Both the position numbers and the translations under genes were made by a program. The notes below the pieces were generated by a model. That model was not told where the DNA came from, did no database searches, and saw only the letters and a list, made by a program, of their open reading frames with translations. From an uncultured Opitutales bacterium (lineage in GTDB: Bacteria > Verrucomicrobiota > Verrucomicrobiia > Opitutales > Intestinicryptomonadaceae): a DNA stretch of 12,487 nucleotides. This document shows, one piece after another, positions 1-6,707 of the stretch (its first letter is position 1; each line of letters opens with the position of its first letter). The DNA lies in contig URYY01000059.1 in NCBI GenBank assembly GCA_900552245.1, forward strand, positions 1 to 12,487, in the 5' to 3' direction.

Positions 1-353
1 CTAACGGCCGCCGTTGCAGAGCCCGATATTGCGCCAAAGAACATGCAAGTTAACGTATTTACGTAGGCCAATCCACCCGGGAATCTGCTAACCAAGGCGG
101 CAGCCAGGTCGATTAGCCGCATAGCCATAGTTCCGCGCCCCATAATTAGTCCAGAAAGAATAAAAAATGGAATTGCAAGAAGAGCAAAGCTATCCACGCC
201 GTGGGCCATGGAAGTTGCGACAACTTCCAGAGGTTCGCGCCCTGTCGCAAGAATCGCAAGCGAGGAGCAGAGCGCAATCACAATTGCTATTGGAACCGAC
301 AATAGCAAGAGCGCCACAAAAGACGCGCAAAGGATTGCAAAAGCCGCGCTCAT
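1..353 (-). CDS. dctM: TRAP transporter large permease DctM (partial, N-terminal 117 residues)
   Basis: The gene starts at ATG 353-351 and remains open to the left edge, so only the N-terminal 117 residues are present; the full family is about 425 residues. DctM is the large inner-membrane subunit of tripartite ATP-independent periplasmic transporters and carries the substrate using a sodium or proton gradient. The sequence shows a first hydrophobic segment at about residues 8-36, the conserved AIPFFILSGLIM stretch at 60-71, a RLIDLA segment at 79-84, and the FFGAISGSA loop at about 105-113, all typical of the family. The start overlaps the dctQ stop as ATGA. A strong Shine-Dalgarno (GGGGAGG, complement of 361-367) lies 7 bases upstream, which fixes the start. 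Together with dctQ and dctP it forms a complete three-part transporter operon. Confidence 0.93.
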   Translation of the reverse strand, partial: MSAAFAILCASFVALLLLSVPIAIVIALCSSLAILATGREPLEVVATSMAHGVDSFALLAIPFFILSGLIMGRGTMAMRLIDLAAALVSRFPGGLAYVNTLTCMFFGAISGSATAAV

Positions 354-865
354 TTTCCGCCCTCCCCTTTAGAATTTTCCAGCAAAAGTGAAAGTAAATC
401 CTCGCACAAAAACATTGCGCTTACCACTCCGCAAATTGGAACGCACAAATATATGCACCACATGGCAATCGGAACAGAAACCAAGTAGTTGCCGGATTCG
501 TATGAGGTTAAGACTAGCGATATCCCACCACCGAGCAAAACCGCAAGTGAAAAGAAAATAGAAATTAAAAGCGCAATTACAGACGCAAACCTGCGCGCAC
601 TATCCTCAAACTTAGATAGTAAAAAATCCAAACCTATGTGAGACTTTGCTGCAAATGCTAAGGCCCCGCCAAAAAAGCTAAGCCAAATCAAGAGCATTCT
701 CGCACTCTCGTCCGTAAACTTGGCCTGCTGGCCGTACAAGTATCTAGTGGCAACGCCTAGCAATACTATAAATACCAAGAGAAACATTATCAGTGCGCAA
801 AACCTCGCCAGATTTTTCTTTAGAAAGGAGTTTAGCGCGCGCAACTTCAAAAGTAGATTTAACAT
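350..865 (-). CDS. dctQ: TRAP transporter small permease DctQ
   Basis: This 171-residue membrane protein is the small permease of a TRAP transporter, which pairs with DctM in the inner membrane. Four hydrophobic segments are visible at about residues 21-40, 56-74, 93-118 and 131-154, matching the four-helix DctQ fold. Family features include the ATRY motif after helix 1 (39-42), the acidic-then-Arg stretch DESAR (52-56) before helix 2, and the following WLSFFGGALAF (61-71) with SHIGLD (75-80). It begins 10 bases after dctP ends and overlaps dctM by four bases (ATGA), so coupled translation is likely. A GGGG run (complement of 871-874) gives only a weak ribosome binding site. Confidence 0.9.
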   Translation of the reverse strand: MLNLLLKLRALNSFLKKNLARFCALIMFLLVFIVLLGVATRYLYGQQAKFTDESARMLLIWLSFFGGALAFAAKSHIGLDFLLSKFEDSARRFASVIALLISIFFSLAVLLGGGISLVLTSYESGNYLVSVPIAMWCIYLCVPICGVVSAMFLCEDLLSLLLENSKGEGGK

Positions 866-875
866 CGCTACCCCG

Positions 876-1886
876 CTATTTAAAGTTTCTTATTTTTTCG
901 ACGAGCTCTCCTATCTTAGTTCCCTTGAGCTCCTCGTACATTGGCTTTACTTTTTCCCTAAAGGCGTCCTGATTTACCTCAATTATGCGCACCTTTTTCT
1001 CAATTAGCTTATTGCGCGCCTCCTGTGTCTTTTCAGCCCACAATTTGCGCTGAAATACGGAGGATTCGCGCGCGGCCTGCCTGAGCCATTCCTGCTCCTG
1101 AGAGCTCAATTTCTGAAAGGACGTTTCGCTTATTATCAGTATGTCCGGGAGGCGCGTATGCTCGTCAACGGTAAAATTCGGGCAGACCTCAAAATGCGCG
1201 CTTGAAAAGTAGGTCGGGAAATTGTTTTCAGCCCCATCGACAACCCCCTGAGCCAAAGAAGTGTAGGTTTCGCCCGCGGAAATCGGAGTCGGCGAGGCGC
1301 CGAAGCACTCCATGAGCTTCATGTCGTTTTTTGCATTCATAACTCTTATCTTTAGACCCTTCAAATCGTCTGGCTTTTCTATCGGTTTTTTTACCGTGTA
1401 AAAGCAGCGCGAGCCCGCGTCGTAAAAGCAAAGCCCAACAAGCCCCTCGCTATTCATATGGCTTAAAATTCCCTTTCCTATGTCTGAATCTAGAACGCCC
1501 CAATAGTGTTTAGAGTCTCTAAAAAGGTACGGAATAGTAAGAGCCGCAACATCGTCAACGAACATTGAGACCGTCGCCGAGGAAGCCTTTGTCATGTCAA
1601 GGGAGCCATTTTTTAGCTGCTCAATGCACTTTGTCTCATCGCCCAGCGCCCCGCCGGAATAAATGTCTATCGACATTTTACCGCCCGAAAGCTCCTCTAG
1701 GCGCTTTGCCATAAATTCCATGGCGATATTTACAGGGTGAGTTGTCTCGAGCCCGTGCGCCAACTTTAAAACCTTAGAGCCGGCAGCATGTTTAGACGAT
1801 TTTGAAACGCTGAACGCATAGAATACGGACGTGCACAAAATGCCCACTAAAATACCTAGTATGAGATAAGATGTCTTCTGCTTCAT
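876..1886 (-). CDS. dctP: TRAP transporter substrate-binding protein DctP
   Basis: This 336-residue periplasmic binding protein captures the solute for the DctQM permease. Residues 5-28 form a hydrophobic signal peptide or anchor with no clear cleavage site. The mature domain shows family landmarks: LAHGLETTHPV (42-52), SGGALGDE (77-84), the binding Arg in GLKIRVMNAKN (R181), and GVVDGAENN (214-222) followed by DEHTRLPDILI (241-251). In the family R181 pairs with a carboxylate on the ligand. The GAENN region is common among binding proteins for sugar acids, so an acidic sugar or another carboxylate is the likely substrate; the exact one is not readable. ATG 1886 is chosen over TTG 1919 because the signal sequence starts there. 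Neither has a good Shine-Dalgarno, so an 11-residue N-terminal extension is not excluded. Confidence 0.93.
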   Translation of the reverse strand: MKQKTSYLILGILVGILCTSVFYAFSVSKSSKHAAGSKVLKLAHGLETTHPVNIAMEFMAKRLEELSGGKMSIDIYSGGALGDETKCIEQLKNGSLDMTKASSATVSMFVDDVAALTIPYLFRDSKHYWGVLDSDIGKGILSHMNSEGLVGLCFYDAGSRCFYTVKKPIEKPDDLKGLKIRVMNAKNDMKLMECFGASPTPISAGETYTSLAQGVVDGAENNFPTYFSSAHFEVCPNFTVDEHTRLPDILIISETSFQKLSSQEQEWLRQAARESSVFQRKLWAEKTQEARNKLIEKKVRIIEVNQDAFREKVKPMYEELKGTKIGELVEKIRNFK

Positions 1887-2008
1887 AAGTAAAAATAATA
1901 CGCGCCGCAAAGGCTGCAAATATTCGTTCAGAGTCTCTAAAAGACCGCCAAAGCCTGTAAAGTAAAAATTTAACTTCTTTTATAAAATGACCATTATTGA
2001 ATATTTTT

Positions 2009-2077
2009 TTGACAAAGCCCGGATTGGGGCAAGCTTTGAAAGCGTCTTGACTGGACTTGCGGATGTGTTAAGCTTTG
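2009..2077 (+). repeat. Imperfect tandem repeat, about 39 bp per unit, upstream of ribE
   Basis: Three blocks recur in the same order. TTGAC occurs at 2009-2013 and 2047-2051, CGGAT at 2020-2024 and 2060-2064, and AAGCTTTG at 2031-2038 and 2070-2077. The offsets are 38, 40 and 39 bases. The units therefore look like a decayed tandem duplication or two copies of a regulatory site. The sequence between the blocks has diverged. The first unit also has CAAAGC (2013-2018) complementary to GCTTTG (2033-2038). Confidence 0.45.
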
Positions 2078-2096
2078 TCCAATTAAAAATAATAAA

Positions 2097-2103
2097 GAGG
2101 AGG
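2097..2103 (+). promoter_or_regulatory. Strong Shine-Dalgarno of ribE
   Basis: GAGGAGG ends 10 bases before the ribE ATG at 2114. It is one of the best ribosome binding sites in the window and fixes the ribE start. Confidence 0.85.
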
Positions 2104-2113
2104 CAATAAATTT

Positions 2114-2734
2114 ATGTTTACAGGTATAGTTGAAGGCACGGGGAAAGTCGTTGAACTCACAAACAGAGAAAAGGCGTGGCTATTGAAATTGGAATCCCCC
2201 GAATTTATATCCTCTAGCCTATCTATAGGCGATTCGCTAGCCTGCAACGGCTGTTGCCTAACCTTGATAGGAAAATCCGGAAACGAATTGTCCTTTGAAC
2301 TTTTGGAGGAAACACTGAGACTTACGAGCTTTGAGGGCTTGCAAAAAGGCGCACTTGTAAACTTGGAAAGGCCCCTAGCTTCCGGAGCGCGCCTGGGCGG
2401 GCACTTTGTATCGGGCCATATAGACGTAAGGAGCAAAATTTTAGACTTTGAAAAGCGCGGCAAAAACTTTTATCTGCGCGTTGCAGTTCCCGAAGAATTT
2501 ACAAAATACGTCGTTTATAAGGGCTCTGTGGCGATAGACGGAATATCGCTTACGATAGCAGAAGCTCATGCAGACTCGCTTGCGGTGTGGCTAATTCCGC
2601 ACACCCTTGAAGTCACAAACCTCTCGCAAGCATTGGCGGGCAAATTTGTAAATTTAGAATTTGACCTGCTTGCAAAGTATGTTGAAAAGATAGAGCTTGG
2701 CAGGCGCGAAAAGTCGCCCTACCAGCCGGAGTAA
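2114..2734 (+). CDS. ribE: Riboflavin synthase, alpha chain
   Basis: The enzyme performs the last step of riboflavin synthesis: dismutation of two 6,7-dimethyl-8-ribityllumazine molecules into riboflavin and a pyrimidinedione, in the cytoplasm. The 206 residues match the usual length of about 200-215. The internal duplication typical of the family is visible. Repeat 1 starts with MFTGIVEG and contains CNGCCLT (44-50), where C48 matches the conserved Cys of E. coli. Repeat 2 starts at GHFVSGHID (96-104), with H97 and H102, and contains KGSVAIDGISLT (136-147). The gene ends in tandem in-frame stops (TAA TAG, 2732-2737). No other riboflavin gene is adjacent. The gene is also called ribC in E. 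coli. Confidence 0.96.
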   Translation: MFTGIVEGTGKVVELTNREKAWLLKLESPEFISSSLSIGDSLACNGCCLTLIGKSGNELSFELLEETLRLTSFEGLQKGALVNLERPLASGARLGGHFVSGHIDVRSKILDFEKRGKNFYLRVAVPEEFTKYVVYKGSVAIDGISLTIAEAHADSLAVWLIPHTLEVTNLSQALAGKFVNLEFDLLAKYVEKIELGRREKSPYQPE

Positions 2735-2747
2735 TAGAACTGAGACA

Positions 2748-3710
2748 ATGCCCGCACCACGCATATTTTCAAGGCGCAAGTTCCTATTCTTGCTATGGAC
2801 TTGCGCTCTGTTTTTTGCACTTTCAATTCTCGGGCTAAACAAATCTTACCCGACAAGCGACAAAGCCGCGGAAGTTCCGCCGCAGAAATTTGCGCCCTCA
2901 GAACTGCGCGAAAGCGGCAAAGTGCGCCTTTGCATCTGGAATTTAAAGCTCTATTTAGACACTTACAAAATGACAGAGCGCGGACGCACAAAGGCTCCTA
3001 AAAGCGAAACCGAAAAGCGCGCAATCCTTGAGGTATTGAAAGATATTAACCCCGATGTGCTCGGCATAGAAGAAATAGGAACAGACAAATTTCTAAAAGA
3101 ATTTTTGAATATTTTGCGCGAAGGCGGCTTGAGCTACCCATATGTGGCGGTTTCCGACAAGACCGACGAATATCCGCACTGCGCCATACTCTCAAAACTT
3201 GAATTTAAATCGACCTCAATTCTGGGCGACGATTTCTTCGACTATTTTGGGAAAATATCGCGCTCGCCCCGCGCTTTAATTTTAGCGGAATTTGAGACTG
3301 AAAACACAAGGTGGTTCTTCGGCTCTCTTCACCTTAAGAGCCGCTTTGGCGCAAGAAAGCGCGACGGGAATTTCTCTAAATTTAGAACACTTGAGTGCGA
3401 AAAGATAGCAGAGGATTTAAAGAAAATTCTTGAATCGAACTACCCTGTAATTATAGGCGGCGACTTTAACGACGAACCCAAAGACAGATCTACAACCCCT
3501 TTAAAAAATGCGGGATTAAGTGTTATTGAAACTGAAAATAAAATTCCCACTTACGTTTGGGAAAAGAAAAACATTCCCTACACTTTCGACTTTTTCATGG
3601 CCTCAAAATCTATGCTTAAGCTCATAGAAAGCCCGAGAATTTTCCCGACACCAAAGGGCGGCAGCGACCATTTACCCGTGTATTGCGACCTGAATTTTTC
3701 TAGGAATTAG
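2748..3710 (+). CDS. Exported endonuclease/exonuclease/phosphatase-fold protein with Tat-like signal
   Basis: This 320-residue protein belongs to the EEP superfamily (DNase I-like, metal-dependent phosphodiesterases). Active-site motifs appear in order: WNL with N65, IEEIG with E108, LHLKS with H195, the GGDFND signature with D239 and N241, and GGSDHLPV with D307 and H308. The catalytic set is therefore intact. The N-terminus carries SRRKFL (8-13) before a hydrophobic stretch (12-30), resembling a twin-arginine export signal, so the protein is probably periplasmic or anchored. The substrate could be nucleic acid, a phospholipid or another phosphoester; sequence alone does not decide. ATG 2748 is preferred over TTG 2697, which lies inside ribE. 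Its ribosome binding site is weak. The gene follows ribE by 13 bases, so they are probably co-transcribed, with no obvious functional link. Confidence 0.88.
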   Translation: MPAPRIFSRRKFLFLLWTCALFFALSILGLNKSYPTSDKAAEVPPQKFAPSELRESGKVRLCIWNLKLYLDTYKMTERGRTKAPKSETEKRAILEVLKDINPDVLGIEEIGTDKFLKEFLNILREGGLSYPYVAVSDKTDEYPHCAILSKLEFKSTSILGDDFFDYFGKISRSPRALILAEFETENTRWFFGSLHLKSRFGARKRDGNFSKFRTLECEKIAEDLKKILESNYPVIIGGDFNDEPKDRSTTPLKNAGLSVIETENKIPTYVWEKKNIPYTFDFFMASKSMLKLIESPRIFPTPKGGSDHLPVYCDLNFSRN

Positions 3711-4535
3711 CTATCTGCTAAAAAAATTTCGCTGGTATTTGTAAACCCTACCCACAAAGACTATCCAAAACAAAAGGGCTATTGCCAGCATAACGCTATA
3801 ATATATTTTAAAGATAATAATCCCCCAAATTATCTCGTTTGTAACGTTTGCAGGGAATAGGAAATTATTTAAAATAAAGACTAGAAAGGCAAATAGCGAC
3901 GAAAACCACCAAAGCAAGATGAAAGTGGAATCAAAGACAGTGTACTTTGCGCCGGAGGAAATTTTTGAATATTTATATATATATTTCAAAAACTGAAATG
4001 GCTGAACAAAATTTGCAACCGGTATAAATATGGACCATGCGACGTATGTCGGAGATACTATAAATTCCTTTCTGATTATTGCTGTATTACTTGCAACTGT
4101 ATAAATCCAGTTAAATGCAGTTTTTAGCAATATAAGAAATACAAAAAATAGTACAATGGATGTAAAGCTTGATATTTTGCCGTATTCAACCCCAACACAA
4201 TTCAATATTTGAGAAGATTTGCTATCTGAAAATACAACTGCGTCAAAATAATTCAGGCGTTTTAAGTTAAAGAATATAAACGAAGCCGACAATATTGCAT
4301 AAGATGATAATAGGGCTCTAAAGAACTTTGTCTTCAAAGCCAAATTGTCCAACATTGAGGAATCGCGCCTCTGAATTTTCTTGAAAAAATCCGCAGATTC
4401 AAGCGCTATCCAATCGTCCATTCCCTTGCGCCAAACGAGAGTCGAGGCGGATATTTTCCCGGAATTGTACAAATACTGTAAGGTTAAATCCGTGACCGGA
4501 CCCGCCTTTTTGCCTGACTTAACGTAGTACCACAT
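3711..4535 (-). CDS. GYF_2 and DUF4328 domain membrane protein
   Basis: This 274-residue protein has no established function. Residues 1-50 form a GYF_2 domain, recognised by WYYVKSGKKAGPV (2-14), a LYNSGKI stretch (22-28) and the closing VWRKGMDDW (34-42). Such domains are thought to bind peptides. The rest is membrane-embedded, with hydrophobic segments at about 73-90, 124-146, 164-180, 204-227 and 235-262. The block FNWIYTVASN (141-150), then SPTYVAWSIFIPVANFVQPFQ (161-181), matches the DUF4328 pattern. The gene is clearly AT-richer than its neighbours: about 35% G+C in four 60-base rows I counted, against roughly 50% in mnmE. It is the last gene of the mnmE operon, 22 bases after mnmE. 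No Shine-Dalgarno is evident. Its stop directly abuts the stop of the converging EEP gene. Confidence 0.85.
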   Translation of the reverse strand: MWYYVKSGKKAGPVTDLTLQYLYNSGKISASTLVWRKGMDDWIALESADFFKKIQRRDSSMLDNLALKTKFFRALLSSYAILSASFIFFNLKRLNYFDAVVFSDSKSSQILNCVGVEYGKISSFTSIVLFFVFLILLKTAFNWIYTVASNTAIIRKEFIVSPTYVAWSIFIPVANFVQPFQFLKYIYKYSKISSGAKYTVFDSTFILLWWFSSLFAFLVFILNNFLFPANVTNEIIWGIIIFKIYYSVMLAIALLFWIVFVGRVYKYQRNFFSR

Positions 4536-4557
4536 AAAAAATAAACGTTTAGAGAAT

Positions 4558-5916
4558 CTATTTGCCTATGCAAAAAGTCGAGAATATTTTGTCTAAAACT
4601 TCCTCGCGCTCGCCCCTGCCTACAATGTCGCCGACAGACTCCAAGGCGTCTCGCACATCGCTTGCCACAAGTTCGGAAGGCGCCGACTGTGCTATTTTTT
4701 CAATGGCGCTTCTAGTAGATTTAAGTGCGCTTGATACCAAAGTAGAGTGCCTTGCGCTAACAAGAACATCGTCCGAGGAAGAGCGTATGCCGTTTGCAGA
4801 AATAAAATCTACAATTAGCGATTTGAGCGCCTCTATGCCGCTTTGATTTAGGGCTGAAATTTCGGCGCACTTAAAGTCCTTAAACGCCTCCGGAACTTCC
4901 GCTTTTGCAAGGTCTATTTTATTAAAGACAATGATTGTGTTGCTCTTGCCGAGATAGTCTTTGGCAAGCTCGTAGGCGGAATAGTCCGGATTTTGGCAGT
5001 CAACTACAAGCAAGTTCAAATCCGCATTTTTTGCGAGGTTTAGGGAGCGGCGTATGCCCTCGGCCTCGATTTCATCGGAGGAAGATCGTATGCCTGCGGT
5101 ATCGGTTAGATTTATGCAATAGCCGCCTATTGAGGCGCGCTCCACGATGAAGTCTCGCGTAGTGCCTGCAATGGAGCTTACTATCGCCCTATCCCGCCCC
5201 AATAGGGCGTTTAATAGCGAGGATTTGCCCGCGTTTGGCTCGCCTATTATAGACACGTTTAAGCCGTCGCGCAAAACAGCCCCATAGCGGCTAGTGGAAA
5301 TTAGCTTAGCGGCGGCAGCCTCCACTTTTTCAAGCTCCTTCAGTGGCTCAGCGTAGGAATCAGGCGGCAGGTCCTCCTCTGAAAAATCTATGTGCGCCTC
5401 TATGTGGGCAAGAGCCGTCACAAGACTATCGCAAATGGAATTTATCCGCTTTGAAAGCTCGCCGTCTAGTTGCTTGCGAGCGGCCTCCAAAGACTTCTCT
5501 GAGCGGGCTGAAATCATTAGGCTCACGGCCTCAGCCTGCGACAAGTCAAGCTTCAAATTCTCAAAGGCTCTGCGCGTAAATTCCCCGTGGCTTGCCAGAC
5601 GCATTCCGCGCGCAAACAGATCCTCCAGTATAGTCTGAACTATAAATGGGTTGCCGTGCGTAAAGATTTCAAGCATATCCTCGCCTGTGTAGGAATTTGG
5701 CGCCTTGAAATACAAAAATAAAACTTCGTCTAAGACCTTGCCGTCAAGGCTTCTGTATGTTCCGCGCAAAGCTCTGCGCGGAGAAGGCGGATTTTTCAGA
5801 TTAAAAGCCTTGCTTGCTATTTCTAGGCAAAGTTCGCCGCTTGCGCGAATAGCCGCTATTGCCGATTCGCCCGTCGGGGTGGAGAGTGCCGCTATGGTGT
5901 CGTAGCCCAATGTCAT
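4558..5916 (-). CDS. mnmE: tRNA-modification GTPase MnmE (TrmE)
   Basis: MnmE works with MnmG to place the (carboxymethyl)aminomethyl group on U34 of tRNAs, using GTP hydrolysis and a folate one-carbon unit in the cytoplasm. The 452 residues match the family length. The N-terminal folate-binding domain begins with DTIAALSTPTGESAIAAIR (6-24). The embedded G domain has G1 GEPNAGKS (225-232), G2 IAGTTRD (249-255), G3 DTAG (272-275), G4 NKID (332-335) and a G5-like SAL (354-356). The C-terminus ends in the characteristic FCIGK, with C449. Every key motif is intact. A Shine-Dalgarno AGAAAGG (complement of 5924-5930) lies 7 bases upstream. The start overlaps the previous gene as ATGA. mnmG is not in the window. 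Confidence 0.97.
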   Translation of the reverse strand: MTLGYDTIAALSTPTGESAIAAIRASGELCLEIASKAFNLKNPPSPRRALRGTYRSLDGKVLDEVLFLYFKAPNSYTGEDMLEIFTHGNPFIVQTILEDLFARGMRLASHGEFTRRAFENLKLDLSQAEAVSLMISARSEKSLEAARKQLDGELSKRINSICDSLVTALAHIEAHIDFSEEDLPPDSYAEPLKELEKVEAAAAKLISTSRYGAVLRDGLNVSIIGEPNAGKSSLLNALLGRDRAIVSSIAGTTRDFIVERASIGGYCINLTDTAGIRSSSDEIEAEGIRRSLNLAKNADLNLLVVDCQNPDYSAYELAKDYLGKSNTIIVFNKIDLAKAEVPEAFKDFKCAEISALNQSGIEALKSLIVDFISANGIRSSSDDVLVSARHSTLVSSALKSTRSAIEKIAQSAPSELVASDVRDALESVGDIVGRGEREEVLDKIFSTFCIGK

Positions 5917-6188
5917 TTTTTTGCCTTTCTCAATCTGTTTATCAAAAGCAAAGTTGCCGCGCTTGCGCAGAAGGCAACTCCGGAAACAGAAGTAGAATCA
6001 ATATAAATTTTTAGACGCGTAAGCCCGGAATTATTTTTTATATCTATGGGTCTATTTAACTGGTAGCTCGTAGCCCCGCTTTTAAAGTATTCATAAGCCG
6101 CAAACCAAGCAATTGCAGCTACTATAAATGAAATTGCCAAAACCGCGAGCTTCCACTTTGAAAATTTAGCTACAATTGCGCTTTTCAC
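5913..6188 (-). CDS. Small two-helix membrane protein of unknown function
   Basis: This 91-residue protein is not one I recognise. It starts with GTG at 6188-6186, overlapping the DUF192 stop as GTGA. AGAGG (complement of 6197-6201) sits 8 bases upstream and supports this start. Two hydrophobic segments are visible at about residues 13-33 and 67-84, joined by a polar stretch of some 33 residues. Positive charges lie at both ends: K8, K11 and K13, and the RLRKAKK tail. This predicts both termini in the cytoplasm and the loop outside. It overlaps mnmE by four bases downstream. The tight coupling on both sides argues that it is a real gene. Confidence 0.72.
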   Translation of the reverse strand: MKSAIVAKFSKWKLAVLAISFIVAAIAWFAAYEYFKSGATSYQLNRPIDIKNNSGLTRLKIYIDSTSVSGVAFCASAATLLLINRLRKAKK

Positions 6189-6664
6189 CTGCCGCGCCTC
6201 TGTTTTATAGCCTCGGATAGAATATTCATATCCAGCTTATCGCCGGACTTTATCTTGTTTTTAGCAAACCAGCCCTGATTCATCTCAAGGCAATACAATA
6301 CGTTTGCCGATTTGGAGCGTACGGGCGTGGTATCGTGCGGGAACATCTGCCTTATTTCGAGTATAGTTCCATAGGGGTCGATGAATGCTATGTCTAGGGG
6401 AACTTTAGTATTCTTCATCCAGTAGGAACACATTGTGGGAAATTCGTTTACAAAAATCATACCCTCGTTCTCAGGAAGGCTGTCTATATTCATAAGCCCC
6501 CTTGCCTTCTCAAGCTCTGAGACCGCTATTTTGGATAAAAACGACACGCTACCGATTTTTTGCTCAAACTTGTAGTCCGGATCGGTCTTTTTGAGATTTG
6601 CGTCGGAACAGGCGCAAAGGAAAATTGAAATTAGTGGAATCGCTAAAAAGCTTAAAATTTTCAT
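6185..6664 (-). CDS. DUF192 family lipoprotein
   Basis: This 159-residue protein is an exported lipoprotein with a DUF192 domain. Residues 1-18 form a signal peptide ending in the lipobox LCAC, with C19 as the lipidation site. The DUF192 domain occupies about residues 40-148, with landmarks KARGLMNIDSLPENEGMIFV (53-72), SYWMKNTKVPLDIAFID (80-96) and G99 in the following turn. The family is widespread in bacteria, but its biochemical role is not established. The gene is first in a four-gene leftward operon with the small membrane protein and mnmE. It starts at ATG 6664 without a visible Shine-Dalgarno, just behind a TA-rich spacer. As S20 follows the lipidated Cys, an outer-membrane destination is possible, by analogy with the E. 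coli sorting rule. Confidence 0.9.
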   Translation of the reverse strand: MKILSFLAIPLISIFLCACSDANLKKTDPDYKFEQKIGSVSFLSKIAVSELEKARGLMNIDSLPENEGMIFVNEFPTMCSYWMKNTKVPLDIAFIDPYGTILEIRQMFPHDTTPVRSKSANVLYCLEMNQGWFAKNKIKSGDKLDMNILSEAIKQRRGR

Positions 6665-6707
6665 AGCAATAAGCTAATATATATGTTTGAATTGTGGCAA
6701 CAATTTT
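6665..6707. promoter_or_regulatory. Short divergent promoter spacer between DUF192 and M24 genes
   Basis: Only 43 bases separate the two divergent start codons. The spacer contains the TA-rich core TAATATATAT at 6675-6684, which reads as a -10-like box on both strands. Neither gene has a Shine-Dalgarno. If the core is the -10 element, the transcripts would have very short leaders or none. The alternative TTG start of the M24 gene (6687) falls inside this spacer. Confidence 0.45.

Larger units (their letters stand above)
1887..2113. promoter_or_regulatory. Divergent control region between dctP and ribE
   Basis: This 227-base spacer must hold the promoters of the leftward TRAP operon and the rightward ribE-EEP pair. 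Two TTGAC boxes resembling -35 elements face right: TTGACA at 2009-2014 and TTGACT at 2047-2052. Neither has a convincing TATAAT at 16-18 bases. On the minus strand an AT-rich tract lies around 1970-2010, including TATAAA, but I cannot pair it with a good -35 box. I looked for an FMN riboswitch, since riboflavin genes often carry one, and did not see its conserved core. No tRNA or small ORF is evident. Confidence 0.5.

Noticed and set aside
720..1007. 95-codon plus-strand reading frame across the dctQ-dctP junction
   Set aside because: It is antisense to two clear TRAP genes and its protein resembles no family I know.
1512..1942. AGAGTCTCTAAAA occurring at 1512-1524 and 1930-1942
   Set aside because: A single 13-base match in a 12.5-kb window is expected by chance, and one copy lies inside dctP coding sequence.
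2013..2038. Terminator hairpin from CAAAGC and GCTTTG
   Set aside because: The stem is six pairs with a long loop and no T-run follows on the plus strand; the T-run lies on the wrong side.
2009..2052. Complete sigma-70 promoters at the two TTGAC boxes
   Set aside because: No good TATAAT-like hexamer lies 16-18 bases downstream of either box, so I list only the region.
1920..2113. FMN riboswitch upstream of ribE
   Set aside because: The conserved FMN riboswitch core segments are not visible. Only two TTGAC boxes and the imperfect repeat are present.
2083..2463. 126-codon reading frame on the minus strand opposite ribE
   Set aside because: It lies antisense to an unmistakable riboflavin synthase, has no recognisable domain, and is a shadow of its codon bias.
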